Below, in pieces: positions 29,828 to 39,352 of a stretch of DNA of 64,000 bases. The notes under the pieces are model-generated. The model was not told the origin of the DNA. It did not search any database and saw only the letters and a list, made by a program, of their open reading frames with translations. The position numbers were made by a program, and so were the translations under genes. The stretch comes from Phycisphaera sp. Lineage in GTDB: Bacteria; Planctomycetota; Phycisphaerae; Phycisphaerales; SM1A02. The stretch lies in NCBI GenBank assembly GCA_016124975.1, contig WGMP01000052.1:1-64000 (forward strand), in the 5' to 3' direction. Positions within the stretch are counted from its first letter, which is position 1, and the number at the start of each line of letters is the position of its first letter.

Positions 29828-31342
29828 CTACGCCGAGGCACCGAGCGCGCGTGCGTCGACCAGCATCCCCTGCGGGACGACGGGCTCGGCGAGGTCGATC
29901 ATCGTGGCCACGGGGTAGGCCACGGAATCGACCGCGAACGCCCCCGCCGGCCTGTGGTTCCCCGAGCGCCCGAGGCCGCCGAACGGCAGTTTGCTGCTCG
30001 CCCCCGCCGTTCCCGCGTTCCAATTGAGGCATCCCGCGCGGACACCCGCGAAGAAGGCCTCCCACTCGGACCGGTCGTCGGTGAAGACGCTCGCTGCGAG
30101 GCCGAAGTTCGTGGCGTTCGCCTGCGCGATCGCGTCGTCAAGGTCACGCGCGCGGGAAATCTGGACGAAAGGTCCGAAGATTTCTTCTTCGTCGGCGCGG
30201 CGCTCGAAGCGCTCGACCTCGACGGCGCCGGGCGACAGGAAGAACCCCTCGCGTTCAAGCGCCGAGGCCTCGAGGAGCAGGCGCCCGCGCGCGGCGAGCG
30301 CGGCCTGCGCGCGAAGGACCGCGTCGCGCGCCTCCGCGGTCACGAGCGGCCCCATGAAGGCGGGAACGCCGTCGTCGGCCGCCGCGACGACGAGCGTCGA
30401 CGCGAGTCGCAGCACCATCGGGACGAATCGGTCCGCGACGGAGTCGGCGACGACGATGCGGCGCGTGCAGGTGCAGCGCTGGCCCGTGGTCGCGAACGCG
30501 GCGCGCACGCACTCGATCGCGGCGCGGCGGAGATCGGCCTTCGCGGTCACGACAGCGGGGTTCGACCCGCCCATCTCGAGCGCGACGAGGCGCCCCGGCG
30601 TGTCGAGGTTCGCCTCGAGGATGCGCCGACCGACGGGAAACGACCCCGTGAAGAGGACACCGTCGACCTCGGGGTGCGTGGCAAGCCGCGACGCGATCGC
30701 GCCGCCGCCCTGGACGACATTGAAGACGCCCGCGGGGAACCCCGCCTCGTGCGCAAGCTCGGCCAGCAGCTGCCCGACCGACGCGCCCTTCTCGCTTGGC
30801 TTGAAGACGATCGTGTTGCCCGCGAGGAGCGCGGGCACGATGTGGCCGTTCGGAAGGTGCGCGGGAAAGTTGTAGGGCCCGAGCACGGTCATCACGCCGT
30901 GCGGCCTGAAGGTGCAGACGCCCGTCTTGCCCGCGCCCGCAGCGACCTCGAAGCCCGCGATGCGCGCGAGGACACGCTCCTCGAGCGTGATCGTGACCTT
31001 CTCGGCGACGATCTTCGCCTCGAGCTCCGCCTCCCACTTCACCTTGCCGATTTCGCGCGAGATCGCGGCGGCGAGCCGCCCCGCGTGCTTCACGCAGGTC
31101 TCGCGCCAGCGCTCGAGGTGCGCGCGCCGCGTGTCAAGGGGAAGCGCCGCCCACGCGGGAAACGCGCGCCGCGCGGCGGCCACGGCATCCTCCGCGTGCG
31201 CCGCCACGGGCGAACCAGCCCACACGACGCCGCTCGGCCGCGCGGGGTCGCGCGTCACGATGCCGTCGCCCGAGAGCGGGCGGAACGCGCCGTCGATGTA
31301 GTCGCTCGGAGCCTGCGCGAGATACGCCTCGGAAAGAAGCAT
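29828..31342 (-). CDS. astD: Succinylglutamate-semialdehyde dehydrogenase
   Basis: AstD oxidises N-succinylglutamate semialdehyde to succinylglutamate with NAD in the arginine succinyltransferase pathway. The 504-residue aldehyde dehydrogenase has VMTVLGPYNFPAHLPNGHIV, FTGSFPVGRRI (NAD loop), the general base in LEMGGSNPAVV, the catalytic Cys in FATTGQRCTCTRR, and EIFGPFVQI. The first three motifs are AstD-like rather than general ALDH. It is last in astC-astA-astD, three bases after astA. Confidence 0.93.
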   Translation of the reverse strand: MLLSEAYLAQAPSDYIDGAFRPLSGDGIVTRDPARPSGVVWAGSPVAAHAEDAVAAARRAFPAWAALPLDTRRAHLERWRETCVKHAGRLAAAISREIGKVKWEAELEAKIVAEKVTITLEERVLARIAGFEVAAGAGKTGVCTFRPHGVMTVLGPYNFPAHLPNGHIVPALLAGNTIVFKPSEKGASVGQLLAELAHEAGFPAGVFNVVQGGGAIASRLATHPEVDGVLFTGSFPVGRRILEANLDTPGRLVALEMGGSNPAVVTAKADLRRAAIECVRAAFATTGQRCTCTRRIVVADSVADRFVPMVLRLASTLVVAAADDGVPAFMGPLVTAEARDAVLRAQAALAARGRLLLEASALEREGFFLSPGAVEVERFERRADEEEIFGPFVQISRARDLDDAIAQANATNFGLAASVFTDDRSEWEAFFAGVRAGCLNWNAGTAGASSKLPFGGLGRSGNHRPAGAFAVDSVAYPVATMIDLAEPVVPQGMLVDARALGASA

Positions 31343-31345
31343 GAT

Positions 31346-32401
31346 TCAGCCCTTCTTCGCGCCACGGCGCTTCGGAGACTTCGACTCCGGCAGCGGCGTG
31401 AAGCCAACCACGGCGTCGTGCGGCGCGCCGATCGCCTCGAGCGTGGCGACGGGAAGCGCGATGCGCTCGCCCGCGAGGTCGTAGCGGCTGCGCGTCGCGC
31501 GGAACCCGCCGCGGCCCTTGTAGCTGACGAACGCCTCCTGCGACGAGCCCGCCTCGCGGATCGCGGTCACATGGCGCGTGGCCGTCGCCTTCACGATCGG
31601 CACCTCCGCGATCGCGGCGTCGAGATACGGACCGCCGTCGAACGGGTCGACATGCCCGTGGTGCTTGAAGCCCTGCTTCTCGAGCATGCGCTTCGCGGGC
31701 TCCGTCTCCTCGCCGACCTTGCCGATCAGGGCGCGCGCCTCGGGCGGCAGGAGCGACGCGTAGATCTCGCCCTTCGGCCACAGGGAAAGCAGGAACTCCT
31801 TCGAGCGCGAGCTGAAGAGGTCTGCCTCCTTGTACGACAGGTTGATGAAGCGCCGCCCGAGGTACTCCCAGAGGAGCGTGCCCGAGTCTGGCGTGAGCGG
31901 GCCCATCATCTCGGCGAGGATCCGCTCTGCGAACATCTCGCGGTGAAGCCCGATGAAGTGGAAGCGGATGAGCGAGAGGAGCGACCCGAGCCGCTCCGGG
32001 CGACCGCGGAACCCAGGCGCGAGGATCAGGCCGCCGACCTCGCTCGGCCCGCTCGTGTCGGTCCCGAGCTCGAGCGTCACATGCGTCTGCCCGAGCTGGA
32101 GGTCCTCGCTGTAGAACGAGCGCTTGCCCGTCTTCAGATAGATGTGCGGCCGCCCTTCCCACGAGACGCAGCAGAGGATCGAGCAGGTCCCGACGACCTC
32201 GTCCGACTCGCCGTCCTCGAGCACGAACATGAACTCGCGGTGGCGGATGTCGTCGACGTCGCCCGCGAAGCTGCGGCGGCTGCGGCCGATCTTCGAGGCG
32301 AGCAGCTCCTTGTCCGCGGGAAGATTGATGAAGTGCACCATCTTCGCGAGCTTGAGAAGCGTCGGCAGGTCGTCGAGGATGGCGGGTCTGATGATGAACA
32401 T
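31346..32401 (-). CDS. astA: Arginine N-succinyltransferase
   Basis: AstA transfers succinyl from succinyl-CoA to arginine, the entry step of the AST pathway. The 351-residue GNAT-fold protein opens MFIIRPAILDDLPTLLKLA and carries family stretches SEVGGLILAPGFRG, LLSLIRFHFIGLHREMFA, SGTLLWEYLGRRFINLSYKEAD and EKQGFKHHGHVDPFDGGPY. It sits between astC and astD with short gaps (24 and 3 bases), consistent with one transcript. astB is not in the window. Confidence 0.95.
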   Translation of the reverse strand: MFIIRPAILDDLPTLLKLAKMVHFINLPADKELLASKIGRSRRSFAGDVDDIRHREFMFVLEDGESDEVVGTCSILCCVSWEGRPHIYLKTGKRSFYSEDLQLGQTHVTLELGTDTSGPSEVGGLILAPGFRGRPERLGSLLSLIRFHFIGLHREMFAERILAEMMGPLTPDSGTLLWEYLGRRFINLSYKEADLFSSRSKEFLLSLWPKGEIYASLLPPEARALIGKVGEETEPAKRMLEKQGFKHHGHVDPFDGGPYLDAAIAEVPIVKATATRHVTAIREAGSSQEAFVSYKGRGGFRATRSRYDLAGERIALPVATLEAIGAPHDAVVGFTPLPESKSPKRRGAKKG

Positions 32402-32425
32402 GCGTCTTCCTCCGCGCGGCGCGGC

Positions 32426-33865
32426 TCAGGCCGTGCGCGCGAACGACTTCTCCATGATCTCGAAGACAGGCGCGAACTCCTCGGGCTTCATCACGCCGAC
32501 GGGCGGGAGGAAGCGCAGGTGGTACGGTCCGTGGCCGCAGCTGAAGGCGATCACGCCGTCCTCGAAGAGGTTCGCGAGGAGGCGGCCGATCTTCTCGCGG
32601 TTTCCGCCGAAGGGCGTCAGGCGCATCATGCCGCCCGTGCCCGCGACGAGTTCCGTCGTCGGGCGCCCGAGCGAGTTCAACGCGGGCGGGAACCACTCGG
32701 GGTGCTTCGCGACGAACGCCATGGCGTGCTGGCGATAGGCCGCGTGCAGGCGCGCGATGCGGCCATCAGGCCCGTAGTAGCCGCCCGACTGGAGGCGCCG
32801 CAGGATCGAGAGCCCCGTGCCGAACGCGCTCGACGACGCTGCGAAAGTGCCCGAGAGGAGCCCTGGGCCCGGGTTCATGTCGGCCGTGTAGAGGCACGCG
32901 CAGGCCTGGGTGATCTTGCCGACGGTGACGACATCGATGTACTCGCCGAGATCGAGCCGCTCGAAGCAGTACATGCTCTCGGTGCGGCCGAAGGTCTGCA
33001 CCTCATCGTCCCAGATCGGGATGCCAGCGCGGCGCGCTTCCTCGAAGAGCTTCACGAAGAACTCGCGCGGCGCGGTGTTGAAGCCGCCCTCGCCCTGCAC
33101 GAGCTCGGCGATCAGGCAGCAGTGTTCGCCCGGATAGCGATGGATGAGCTGCTTCAGGTGCCAGAGCGTCATGTCGATCGAGCGCTCGACCCCCATCGAT
33201 GCGTCGAAGAACGGCAGGTAGTCGACGAGGATGTTGAGCGCGAGGCCCTGTCGATAGGCGGCCGTGTCGCCGATCTGCGACATCGTGGTCGAGCGGCCCA
33301 TGAAGCAGTCTGCGAAGGCGATGATGCGGGGTGCACCGCTCGTCTTCTGCTGGCAGACCTTGAGCGCTGCCTCGTTCGCCATGCAGCCCGAGTTCGTGAT
33401 GAAGCAGTGCTTGAGACGCGAGCTGCGCGCGGCCTCCTGCGCGAGGAACTCGCCGAAGAGGATCGCGTCTTCGTTGTACTGCAGGTTTCCCTGCATCACG
33501 AGGTCTGAGAGCGACGCGCGCAGCGAGGCCTCGATGAGCCCCGGATCGCTGTGCCCGAACATGTGCACGCCGATTCCGTTGATGAGGTCCCACTTGACGC
33601 TGCCGTCGACGAGCTCGACGAGCGCGCCGTTCCCGAGGCCTGAGCCGAGATAGGGGTAGAGCGGTCCGCGTCCGCGCACTTCGGTCGCGCGCTTGAGCCA
33701 GCCCGCGAGCGTCTCCTTCGCACCCTCGCGCGCGGGGCGCGCGCCCGTGAGCAGGCGGCTCTTCGCGACGACCTCCGCGACGATGTCGCGAATCGATGCG
33801 TCGATGGCGGCGTTGGAACGGAGCGAGGCGCCGAGCGCCTCGGTTGGGTCGAGCGTGGAGTGCAT
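32426..33865 (-). CDS. astC: Class III aminotransferase (AstC-like, succinylornithine transaminase)
   Basis: This 479-residue PLP enzyme fits class III aminotransferases: FITNSGCMANEAALKV (cofactor phosphate loop), IAELVQGEGGFNTAP, WDDEVQTFGRTESMY (Asp contacting the PLP ring) and the Schiff-base Lys in VTVGKITQACACLYT. Position directly upstream of astA and astD supports succinylornithine transaminase, but the sequence is longer and more divergent than enterobacterial AstC and could belong to another ornithine or lysine aminotransferase branch. Confidence 0.75.
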   Translation of the reverse strand: MHSTLDPTEALGASLRSNAAIDASIRDIVAEVVAKSRLLTGARPAREGAKETLAGWLKRATEVRGRGPLYPYLGSGLGNGALVELVDGSVKWDLINGIGVHMFGHSDPGLIEASLRASLSDLVMQGNLQYNEDAILFGEFLAQEAARSSRLKHCFITNSGCMANEAALKVCQQKTSGAPRIIAFADCFMGRSTTMSQIGDTAAYRQGLALNILVDYLPFFDASMGVERSIDMTLWHLKQLIHRYPGEHCCLIAELVQGEGGFNTAPREFFVKLFEEARRAGIPIWDDEVQTFGRTESMYCFERLDLGEYIDVVTVGKITQACACLYTADMNPGPGLLSGTFAASSSAFGTGLSILRRLQSGGYYGPDGRIARLHAAYRQHAMAFVAKHPEWFPPALNSLGRPTTELVAGTGGMMRLTPFGGNREKIGRLLANLFEDGVIAFSCGHGPYHLRFLPPVGVMKPEEFAPVFEIMEKSFARTA

Positions 33866-33973
33866 GGGGTTCTCTGAAGGCGACGCGCGCGGGCCAACCG
33901 CGCGCGCACGGGACTGTTTTCGTCCGTCCGCGCGGGGTGGCTGTAGCCTAGGCGAAGCGAATTCGCGTGGTTA

Positions 33974-35194
33974 TCAGGCTTTCGCCGCGCGCGAGAGCAT
34001 GACGGCGAGCATGGCAGCCCGCGGCGCGAGCGAGTCGAGGTCGATGTACTCGTCGGTGCGGTGCAGGTTTCCGCCGCGCGGGCCCATGGTGTCGAGCGTG
34101 GGCAGCCCCTCGGCCTGCATGAGGTTTCCGTCGGAGACACCGCCCGACTTCCCGAAGCCGACCTTCTCACCAAGCGCCTCGCCGATCGCGCGCACCTCGT
34201 CGGCGAGCGCGCGCACCGCTGGCGTCTCGGGCTTCGCGGGACGGTTCGACTCGTATTCGACGCGCGTGCGCGGCAGCGGCGCGTCGGCGGCGCTCGCGAG
34301 CGACACGAGCCCCTTCTTCACGAGTTCTTCACGCGCGGCGTCGCGGAACCGCGCGTTCCCCCACGCGCGGGCGCGGTCGGCCACGATGTTGGTCGCCTTC
34401 GCCCCTTCGAGCGGCCCGATGTTGACGACCGTCCCTGCGTCGAGGTCGACGAGCTTGGCGGCGTCGAGGATCTTCGCGGCGAGCGCATTCACGGCGGAGA
34501 CCCCCTGCGCGAAATCGCGCCCTGCGTGCGCGGCGCGGCCCTCGCACTCGATGCGGAAGGTCGCGCTTCCGAGCCGCTCGAGGACGAGCGACCCATCGGG
34601 AAGCGACGGCTCCATCGCGAGGCCGAAGCCCCCGCGCGTGGCGCACGCGCGGGCTTCGGCGCGGATCGCGCGCTGGCTGTGCAGGCTGCCCGTCTCTTCG
34701 TCCGAGTTGAGGAGCACCGTCCACGCGACGGGCACCTTCGTGGCGGCGAGCGCCTCGAGCGCGAAGAGCATCGCCACGAGCCCGCCCTTCATGTCGATGG
34801 CGCCGGGGCCGACGGCGCGGTCGGACGACTCGCGCGCAAGCGTCTGGAACGAGCCGAACGGGTCGTGCACGGTGTCGAGGTGGCCCGTGATGAGGACGCT
34901 TCGGCCAGCGCCGCCGTGCTTCGCCGCGCGAAGCGATGGCGGCGGCGGCGCATCCGCGCGCTGCCCCGGCTGCACGATCCACGCGGGCCGCGGGTCGCCT
35001 GGAATCTCATCGATGTCGGCGCCGAGCGCCTCAAGCCGCGCGCGCATGATGGCGCGGAACTCCGCGAGCCCCGTCTCGTGGCCCGTGCCCGTCGGAATCG
35101 CCACGAAGCGCTCGAGATCGCGCTCCATCGCCGCGCGGCGCGAGGCGATCCACGCTGCGAGCGCCGTCTCCTCGTTCGAAAGCGCGCTAGACAT
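33974..35194 (-). CDS. M20-family metallo-hydrolase (peptidase/deacylase)
   Basis: This 406-residue protein is an M20 di-zinc hydrolase of the carboxypeptidase G2/ArgE/DapE superfamily. Metal and catalytic motifs are ITGHLDTVHDP, GPGAIDMKGGL, LNSDEETGS and GRAAHAG, with the C-terminal metal His in GGNLHRTDEY. It overlaps the end of dapF by eight bases and precedes astC by 108 bases. Because no AstE is present and DapE shows M20 enzymes can remove succinyl groups, it may act as the succinylglutamate desuccinylase; this is inference. Confidence 0.8.
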   Translation of the reverse strand: MSSALSNEETALAAWIASRRAAMERDLERFVAIPTGTGHETGLAEFRAIMRARLEALGADIDEIPGDPRPAWIVQPGQRADAPPPPSLRAAKHGGAGRSVLITGHLDTVHDPFGSFQTLARESSDRAVGPGAIDMKGGLVAMLFALEALAATKVPVAWTVLLNSDEETGSLHSQRAIRAEARACATRGGFGLAMEPSLPDGSLVLERLGSATFRIECEGRAAHAGRDFAQGVSAVNALAAKILDAAKLVDLDAGTVVNIGPLEGAKATNIVADRARAWGNARFRDAAREELVKKGLVSLASAADAPLPRTRVEYESNRPAKPETPAVRALADEVRAIGEALGEKVGFGKSGGVSDGNLMQAEGLPTLDTMGPRGGNLHRTDEYIDLDSLAPRAAMLAVMLSRAAKA

Positions 35195-36194
35195 GTGCCG
35201 CTCCTGCCGTCGACGGCGCCAACGACTGCGACGCGGCCAGGCTCTCGAGATCGACCTCGCCCTCGTAGACCTCTGTCGCGGGCCCCGTCATGTGCACCTG
35301 CTCGCCCTCCCCTGGCCACTCGAGCGAGAGCGCGCCGCCTGGAAGCGTCGCCTCGAGCGTGCGGCCGCACTTCCCAAGGAGAACACCCGCCACGCACACG
35401 GCGCTGGCGCCTGTGCCGCAGGCAAGGGTGATGCCCGAGCCACGCTCCCAGGTGCGCATGAGCGCCTCGGCGATGGCTATCCCGGCTTCGCCTCGTGCTT
35501 TCCCGGCTTCGCCTCGTGCTTTCCCGGCTTCGCCTGTTGGCGGCCCGAACCGCACGAAGTGCGCGTTGATGCGCGCGGGAAACCACGCGTCGCGCTCGAT
35601 GCGCGGCCCGACGAGTTCAAGCGGCACCTTCCACGGGTCTTCGCACGCGAAGACGACATGCGGGTTTCCCATCGAGACAAGCGTGATGTGCGGTTCGACG
35701 CCCGCCGCCTGCCACCAGCCTTCGCCCCATCGCGCGAGATCGACCGCGCGCCCCGCCACGCGCGCATCGGGCGCCACGCCCTCGATGCGTGCGGGAATGC
35801 GCGCATGCTCGAGGATCGGCGCCCCCATCAAGACGCTCGCGCGCCCGACCCTGCCGTCTGCGCCGCGCTCCCACCAGACCTCGAGCACGCCGCGCCCCGT
35901 CTCGACGCGCAGCGGGTTCGCGTTCGCCATGCCGCGGTCGACCGCGAACTTCGCGACGCAGCGGATGCCGTTGCCGCACATCTCGCCTTCGCTTCCGTCT
36001 GCGTTGAACATGCGCATGCGGATGTCGGCGTCCCGCGACGACGGCGCGCACACCGCGATGAGCCCGTCGCTTCCGACCGCGAAGTGGCGGTCGCTCACGA
36101 GCCGCGCGGCGCGCGCGTAGTCGAGCGACGGATCGTGCGAACCGTCGATGTACACATAGTCGTTGCCGAGTCCATGCATCTTCGTGAAGCGCAT
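35187..36194 (-). CDS. dapF: Diaminopimelate epimerase
   Basis: DapF converts LL- to meso-diaminopimelate for lysine and peptidoglycan synthesis. The 335-residue protein has both catalytic cysteines in canonical motifs, GEMCGNGIRCVAKF and ACGTGASAVCVAG, and FTKMHGLGNDYVYIDG at the start. It is about 55 residues longer than E. coli DapF. Part of this is a low-complexity insertion, two and a half copies of GEAGKAR near residues 223-240, encoded by 21-bp repeats. Coupled to the M20 gene by an eight-base overlap. Confidence 0.95.
   Translation of the reverse strand: MRFTKMHGLGNDYVYIDGSHDPSLDYARAARLVSDRHFAVGSDGLIAVCAPSSRDADIRMRMFNADGSEGEMCGNGIRCVAKFAVDRGMANANPLRVETGRGVLEVWWERGADGRVGRASVLMGAPILEHARIPARIEGVAPDARVAGRAVDLARWGEGWWQAAGVEPHITLVSMGNPHVVFACEDPWKVPLELVGPRIERDAWFPARINAHFVRFGPPTGEAGKARGEAGKARGEAGIAIAEALMRTWERGSGITLACGTGASAVCVAGVLLGKCGRTLEATLPGGALSLEWPGEGEQVHMTGPATEVYEGEVDLESLAASQSLAPSTAGAAHV
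35480..35534. repeat. 21-bp in-frame repeats inside dapF
   Basis: Two identical units TCCCGGCTTCGCCTCGTGCT(T) at 35480 and 35501, then a partial one at 35522. The period is a multiple of three, so copy-number change keeps dapF in frame. Confidence 0.9.
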
Positions 36195-36210
36195 GGGGCG
36201 AGTGTACCCG

Positions 36211-37641
36211 TCACATGCCTTCCGTCACGGCGGTCGCCGCGGCGTGCCAGTTCCACGCGATCGCGAGAAGCACGATCGCCACCGAGCTCCACCCAAGGAA
36301 CGACACGAAGCGGTCGACCGCGAGCGGGCCGAGCGGAACGCCCGCAAGCGTCGCGAGATGGCGCCGCCGCCACGCGATCGAGCCGTGGCGCCAGCTCGGC
36401 CGCTCGGGCGGAACCCTGTTCAGGAACGCAACCGACGCAAGCGCGCCCGACATCGCGGCCACGGCGGCGGGCGTCGCCTCGGCGCTTCCCGCGCGCTCGC
36501 TCAGGAGCCGCACGGCGTCGGTGTCGGCCTGGCGCTCGAAGCGGCGGCTCGCATAGCCAAAGGCCGCGAGCCCGAGGACGAGCACAGCGGCATCGCGCGC
36601 GAGGACGAGCGCGCCGACGAGCGACTCGCGCGACGATTCGCCCATCTCGGGCGCGACCGCGTGATACGCCCACTCCGCAAGCGGCGCCGCGACGAAGCCC
36701 GCGACCGACCAGCACGCGAGGATCACGGGAAGAAGCCAGAGAAGGTGCCTGCGCGTCACATGCCCGAGCTCGTGCGCCATGACCGCAAGCACCTGCTCGC
36801 GCGGCATGCACTCGAGGAGCGCGTCGGAGAGCATGACGCAGCGGAGCCTCGGGAAGACGCCGATCACGGCCGCGTTCGCCACGAGTCCGTCGGTCGGCCA
36901 GACCCAGATCTCGCGCACGCCGACGCCCGCGTCGCGCGCGAGCGCCTCGAGGTCGTCGCGCAGCGGGCCGGGTGCAAGCCGCACGAGCCCGAGGATCGGC
37001 GGAATGAGGATGGGAACGCTCAGGAAGACGATCGCGATTCCCACGACAGCCCCTGCGAACTGCCCGATCGCCTCGTCGCCCGGCGCATGCACCGCAGCGA
37101 TCGCACGCCCCGCCTCAGAGAGCGCCACGGGCACGACGAGCGGCGCGAGGACAGGGAGGAGCCCCGCGCGCGCCTGCGCCAGCACATACGCCATGCGCGA
37201 GGGCATCGGCACAAGCGGCCGCGCCTCGTCGAGCGTGCGGATGATGGTCGCCTCGCGAATCCGCCGCTCGATCCGCCATGCGTTCCAATGGCCCGCGAGG
37301 ATCGAGGCGATTCCGCACGCGAAGAGAAACGCGGACACGCCGAATGCGCCAAGTGCACCGGGCGCCACGCGCGGAAGCTCGCTCGACGCGCCGATCGCCA
37401 TGCAGAAGGCCGCAAGCCACGGCCCCTTCGACTGGAACGCGAAGAAGCGCTCGGGCCCGCCAGACTCGATCGCGTCCATGCTCGCTTCCGCACGCGCCGC
37501 GAGCGCGCGGCCCACGAGAAGCACAAGAAGAGGCCCCGCCGCCGCGGCGATCGCGCCCGTCCACGCGCCGAGCCCGCTCGTCCCCGCGAGTTCGCCCGCG
37601 AGGAGCGCGATCGAAAGCTGGAAGATCAGGGCAAGTTGCAT
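36211..37641 (-). CDS. M48-family membrane zinc metalloprotease
   Basis: This 476-residue protein is an integral-membrane protease of the M48 (HtpX/Ste24-like) family. The zinc motif HELGHVTRRH is near residue 290, with a downstream Glu in RRFERQADTDAV as third ligand. At least six hydrophobic segments are visible: the N-terminus, about 80-110, 155-180, 195-220, 300-320 and 340-360, plus one at the very C-terminus. It probably degrades damaged membrane proteins. It ends 16 bases before dapF on the same strand, so the two may be co-transcribed. Confidence 0.87.
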   Translation of the reverse strand: MQLALIFQLSIALLAGELAGTSGLGAWTGAIAAAAGPLLVLLVGRALAARAEASMDAIESGGPERFFAFQSKGPWLAAFCMAIGASSELPRVAPGALGAFGVSAFLFACGIASILAGHWNAWRIERRIREATIIRTLDEARPLVPMPSRMAYVLAQARAGLLPVLAPLVVPVALSEAGRAIAAVHAPGDEAIGQFAGAVVGIAIVFLSVPILIPPILGLVRLAPGPLRDDLEALARDAGVGVREIWVWPTDGLVANAAVIGVFPRLRCVMLSDALLECMPREQVLAVMAHELGHVTRRHLLWLLPVILACWSVAGFVAAPLAEWAYHAVAPEMGESSRESLVGALVLARDAAVLVLGLAAFGYASRRFERQADTDAVRLLSERAGSAEATPAAVAAMSGALASVAFLNRVPPERPSWRHGSIAWRRRHLATLAGVPLGPLAVDRFVSFLGWSSVAIVLLAIAWNWHAAATAVTEGM

Positions 37642-37683
37642 GGCGCCACCGCTCGGGAGCGTCCCGTCCGCCTCGCGTGCATC

Positions 37684-39186
37684 TCAGCCGCGCGGCCTTC
37701 GCACGCCGCCGAGGTCGACGACGACCCGTCCATGGCGGTAGAAGTCGACGCCGAGGAGATCCGCCGAGAGGAAGGTGAAGACGAGACCGTTCGCGCGCGA
37801 ACTGTCGGCGAAGGCGAAGTCGCCGAGGTGCGGCCCCGCGTAGCGCGTGTTCTCGTAGTTCTGCGCGTGGAAGTGCACATGGAAGAGCCCCGTGTAGAGC
37901 GCGTCGAAGAGCGCCTGCGGGCTCTCGTAGCGGAGGTCGCCCGTCTTCGCGCGCGGCGCGAACTCGAGGAACTCGCCAGACGACCCTTCCCCGAGCGCGA
38001 CGACGCCGCCGTACTCGGTCGAGCGGTCCTCACGGTCGCGGTCCGCGACCTCGAAGAGGTGGGTGAGAAGCGCGGGCTCGTCGAGGAGGTCGAGCGCGAG
38101 GCACATCGCGAGGAGGTCGCTCCACACGAGCTTCTCGCGCACCTGGTAGAGCGTCTCCGAGAACCCGTCGCCGTAGCCCGTGAAGTCGGGCGCGACCTTC
38201 TTGCGGCCCTTCGTGCGCGCCTCGACCTCCGCGAAGAGCTCGCTCTCCGACGCCTCGAGAAGCGAGGGCCGCCGCCGCGCGGCCGCGACGACGGCGGGAA
38301 TCGCGCGCAGCTCGAGCGCCTCGCGGCGCTCCTTGGGAAGCAGCGCGAGCGCGGCCTGCGCCTCGTCGAATGCGAGCGCGCGCGACGGCGCGCACAGTGC
38401 GCGCGCCCACAGGATCTCCTCGCGCGTGGTCGGAAGGACGCCGAGCGACACGGCGACGCGCGAGAGGTCGATGAGCATGGCGTCGTCGCGAATCGATGCG
38501 GGGTCCGCAAGCAACCCGCGCAAGGTCGCAGCGTCGCCAGACTTCATCAGGAGCTCCCAGCAGCGCGCGCGCAGGTTCGCCTGCGTCAGCGGGTTCGCCT
38601 CGCGCATGGTGCGGAGGAGCGTCGGCCCGACCTGCGGCTCGCCGACGAGCGCGCCAAGCGCCGCGCGCTCGGGCCGCACATCGTCGCCCGCGAGGCCGGG
38701 CACCGTGTTCGCCCACGCGCGGATCAGGGTCGGCACGAGCTCGGTCATGCCGCGCTCGCCGATCAGCTCGCACACGCGGCGTCGCCAGGTGACATCGCCC
38801 ATGCGCGGCAGGCTGTTCTCAAGCGCCGCGACGACCGCAGCGCGATCCGTCTCGAAGAGAAGGTCGAACGCACGCTCGCGCGCGTCGATCGGGTAGCCGT
38901 CTGCCGCGATCATGCGCCGCAGCGCCGACTTCGTGGCCTCGTCGACACCGCGCAGGCGCGCCGCGTCGATCGCGTCGAAGTAGCGCTCGCGCCCGCGCCC
39001 TGTCACCGAGAGCACCGCCGCGGGGTCGTCGACGCTCTCGGGGCCCTGCGTGCAGGATCCGAGGCCAAGCACCGCGCACATCGCAATGAGGAGGGGCGCA
39101 CGGAGGAGCGGCGCGCGCAGGCCTGCACCCGACCGCACGACGCATCCGACACAGACTTCGTCACCCGAACGCGACATCCTTCGCAT
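37684..39186 (-). CDS. Probable lipoprotein with HEAT-like helical body
   Basis: I do not recognise a named family for this 500-residue protein. The N-terminus has a basic start and a lipobox-like end (LLIAMCAVLGLGSC), so it is likely lipid-anchored. The body has alpha-helical near-repeats (ERAFDLLFETDRAAVVAALE, RRRVCELIGERGMTELVPTL). The C-terminal part is beta-rich and aromatic (GLFHVHFHAQNYENTRYAG, FADSSRANGLVFTFLSADLL). ATG at 39186 is chosen because AGGAGG lies eight bases upstream. It is the gene upstream of the M48 protease, 42 bases apart. Confidence 0.65.
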   Translation of the reverse strand: MRRMSRSGDEVCVGCVVRSGAGLRAPLLRAPLLIAMCAVLGLGSCTQGPESVDDPAAVLSVTGRGRERYFDAIDAARLRGVDEATKSALRRMIAADGYPIDARERAFDLLFETDRAAVVAALENSLPRMGDVTWRRRVCELIGERGMTELVPTLIRAWANTVPGLAGDDVRPERAALGALVGEPQVGPTLLRTMREANPLTQANLRARCWELLMKSGDAATLRGLLADPASIRDDAMLIDLSRVAVSLGVLPTTREEILWARALCAPSRALAFDEAQAALALLPKERREALELRAIPAVVAAARRRPSLLEASESELFAEVEARTKGRKKVAPDFTGYGDGFSETLYQVREKLVWSDLLAMCLALDLLDEPALLTHLFEVADRDREDRSTEYGGVVALGEGSSGEFLEFAPRAKTGDLRYESPQALFDALYTGLFHVHFHAQNYENTRYAGPHLGDFAFADSSRANGLVFTFLSADLLGVDFYRHGRVVVDLGGVRRPRG

Positions 39187-39215
39187 GGTTCTCGCCTCCT
39201 GCTGCGGTTGCACCC

Positions 39216-39276
39216 GACCTCGTCGCCTCATGACCTCGCGGCCACATGACCTCGTCGCCACATGGCCTCGTCGCGG
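39216..39276. repeat. 16-bp tandem repeat, about 3.8 copies
   Basis: Units of consensus GACCTCGTCGCCACAT start at 39216, 39232, 39248 and 39264 (partial). They fill the gap between divergent genes just upstream of the lipoprotein gene. Confidence 0.9.
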
Positions 39277-39352
39277 TTCCCGGCTGGTTCCGCGCCGCCA
39301 TCGGCCCGGCACAGCCTACATCCCGCCGCCAAGACCGTATCATCGGCCGTCC

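Noticed and set aside
29158-29841. 227-codon minus-strand frame in the sigma leader
   Set aside because: Arg/Pro/Ser-rich, repeat-driven, no ribosome binding site or domain.
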